Shown: positions 63,712 through 64,000 of the stretch, piece after piece | Position numbering within the stretch: position 1 is the stretch's first letter | Layout of the letters: every line of letters begins with the position of its first letter | NCBI GenBank assembly: GCA_030323885.1 | Contig: CM059193.1 | Location: 52,976,749 to 53,040,748 of the forward strand | Direction of reading: 5' to 3' | Length of the DNA: 64,000 nucleotides | Source: Branchipolynoe longqiensis | Taxonomy: Eukaryota; Annelida; Polychaeta; Phyllodocida; Polynoidae | The notes under the pieces: model-generated | The model's database searches: none | What the model saw: only the letters and a program-made list of their open reading frames with translations | What the model was told of the DNA's origin: nothing | Program-made: the position numbers and the translations under genes

Positions 63712-64000
63712 GTGGTGTTCTCTGTGGCGAAGTGGTTAGAGTGTCCGACTTTTTTCTAGGTCAGACTCCTAATCTGAAGGTCAGTGGTTTGATTCCCCCA
63801 TGCCCCCACCTCTGCCAATTTGGATTTCCACCGCTGTGGATAACTTACAGCGTCATCAAAGGTCAGTTGCTCTCATACCATGTCTATGTGGTGTGGGAGG
63901 TTAAAAATCCCTTGGGTCGGTAAAAGTGTAGGCTCGGGCTTTCTATCGACAAACTGTCTAATGGTGAAAACAAGTCTATTCGGGTTTATCCATGGTGGGT
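63712..64000 (+). mobile_element. tRNA-derived SINE, family 2 (cut by window edge)
   Basis: Head gtggtgttctctgtggcgaagtgg and gtcagtggtttgattcc (A and B boxes). Body matches the 20.23-kb copy through cgacaaactgtctaatgg and aacaagtctattc to the end of the window. Confidence 0.9.

Overview
The window is eukaryotic nuclear DNA from an animal. It has spliceosomal exons of a conserved metazoan gene, tRNA-derived SINEs, many short inverted-repeat transposons, and an unusually dense set of tyrosine-recombinase (YR) retrotransposons. The mix of DIRS-like and Ngaro-like elements with tRNA SINEs would fit a lophotrochozoan such as a mollusc, but no single feature proves the clade. Host coding content is small: the last three exons of a DCAF7/WDR68 orthologue (plus strand, 542-7562) and a few candidate exons of unidentified genes near 30-34 kb and 45-46 kb.

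Layout. 1-7562: 3' half of DCAF7. Its introns carry a 56-bp minisatellite, two pogo-like MITEs, a large fold-back element, and a tandem array of copies of the last exon's acceptor and 5' end. 8986-14215: DIRS-like copy A (plus, badly decayed, recombinase core deleted, SINE inserted in ORF1). 14216-24489: intergenic repeats, several SINEs, a 336-bp MITE with a 6-bp target duplication, and a 2.1-kb composite inverted-repeat element inserted in a SINE-like repeat with TA duplication. 24490-29824: DIRS copy B (plus, a few frameshifts and stops). 29825-34811: candidate exons, SINEs, and a LINE 3' end. 34812-41138: DIRS copy C (minus, mildly decayed), split by a GC-rich inverted-repeat element that itself contains a SINE. 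41300-43607: remnant of a second YR-retroelement lineage (minus). 44676-50165: SINEs, candidate exons and MITEs. 50298-55695: a GC-rich third YR retroelement (minus) with repeated ends, Ngaro-like in layout. 55877-57025: two SINEs flanking a MITE. 57460-63166: DIRS copy D (minus), with all three ORFs open and all visible catalytic residues present. 63712-64000: another SINE, cut by the window edge.

How the parts work together. Each DIRS copy encodes a basic, Ser/Asp-rich Gag-like protein, a reverse transcriptase-RNase H, and a tyrosine recombinase. Together these would make and integrate a circular DNA intermediate. All four copies share inverted terminal repeats and, beyond the right one, a 310-360-bp palindrome. 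The centre of that palindrome repeats the sequence lying just inside the left terminal repeat of the same copy. This copy-specific match suggests that the palindrome is a working part of the element (an internal-complementary-region analogue) and not a passenger. It is the most interesting structural signal in the window. Copy D is a plausible source for mobilisation.
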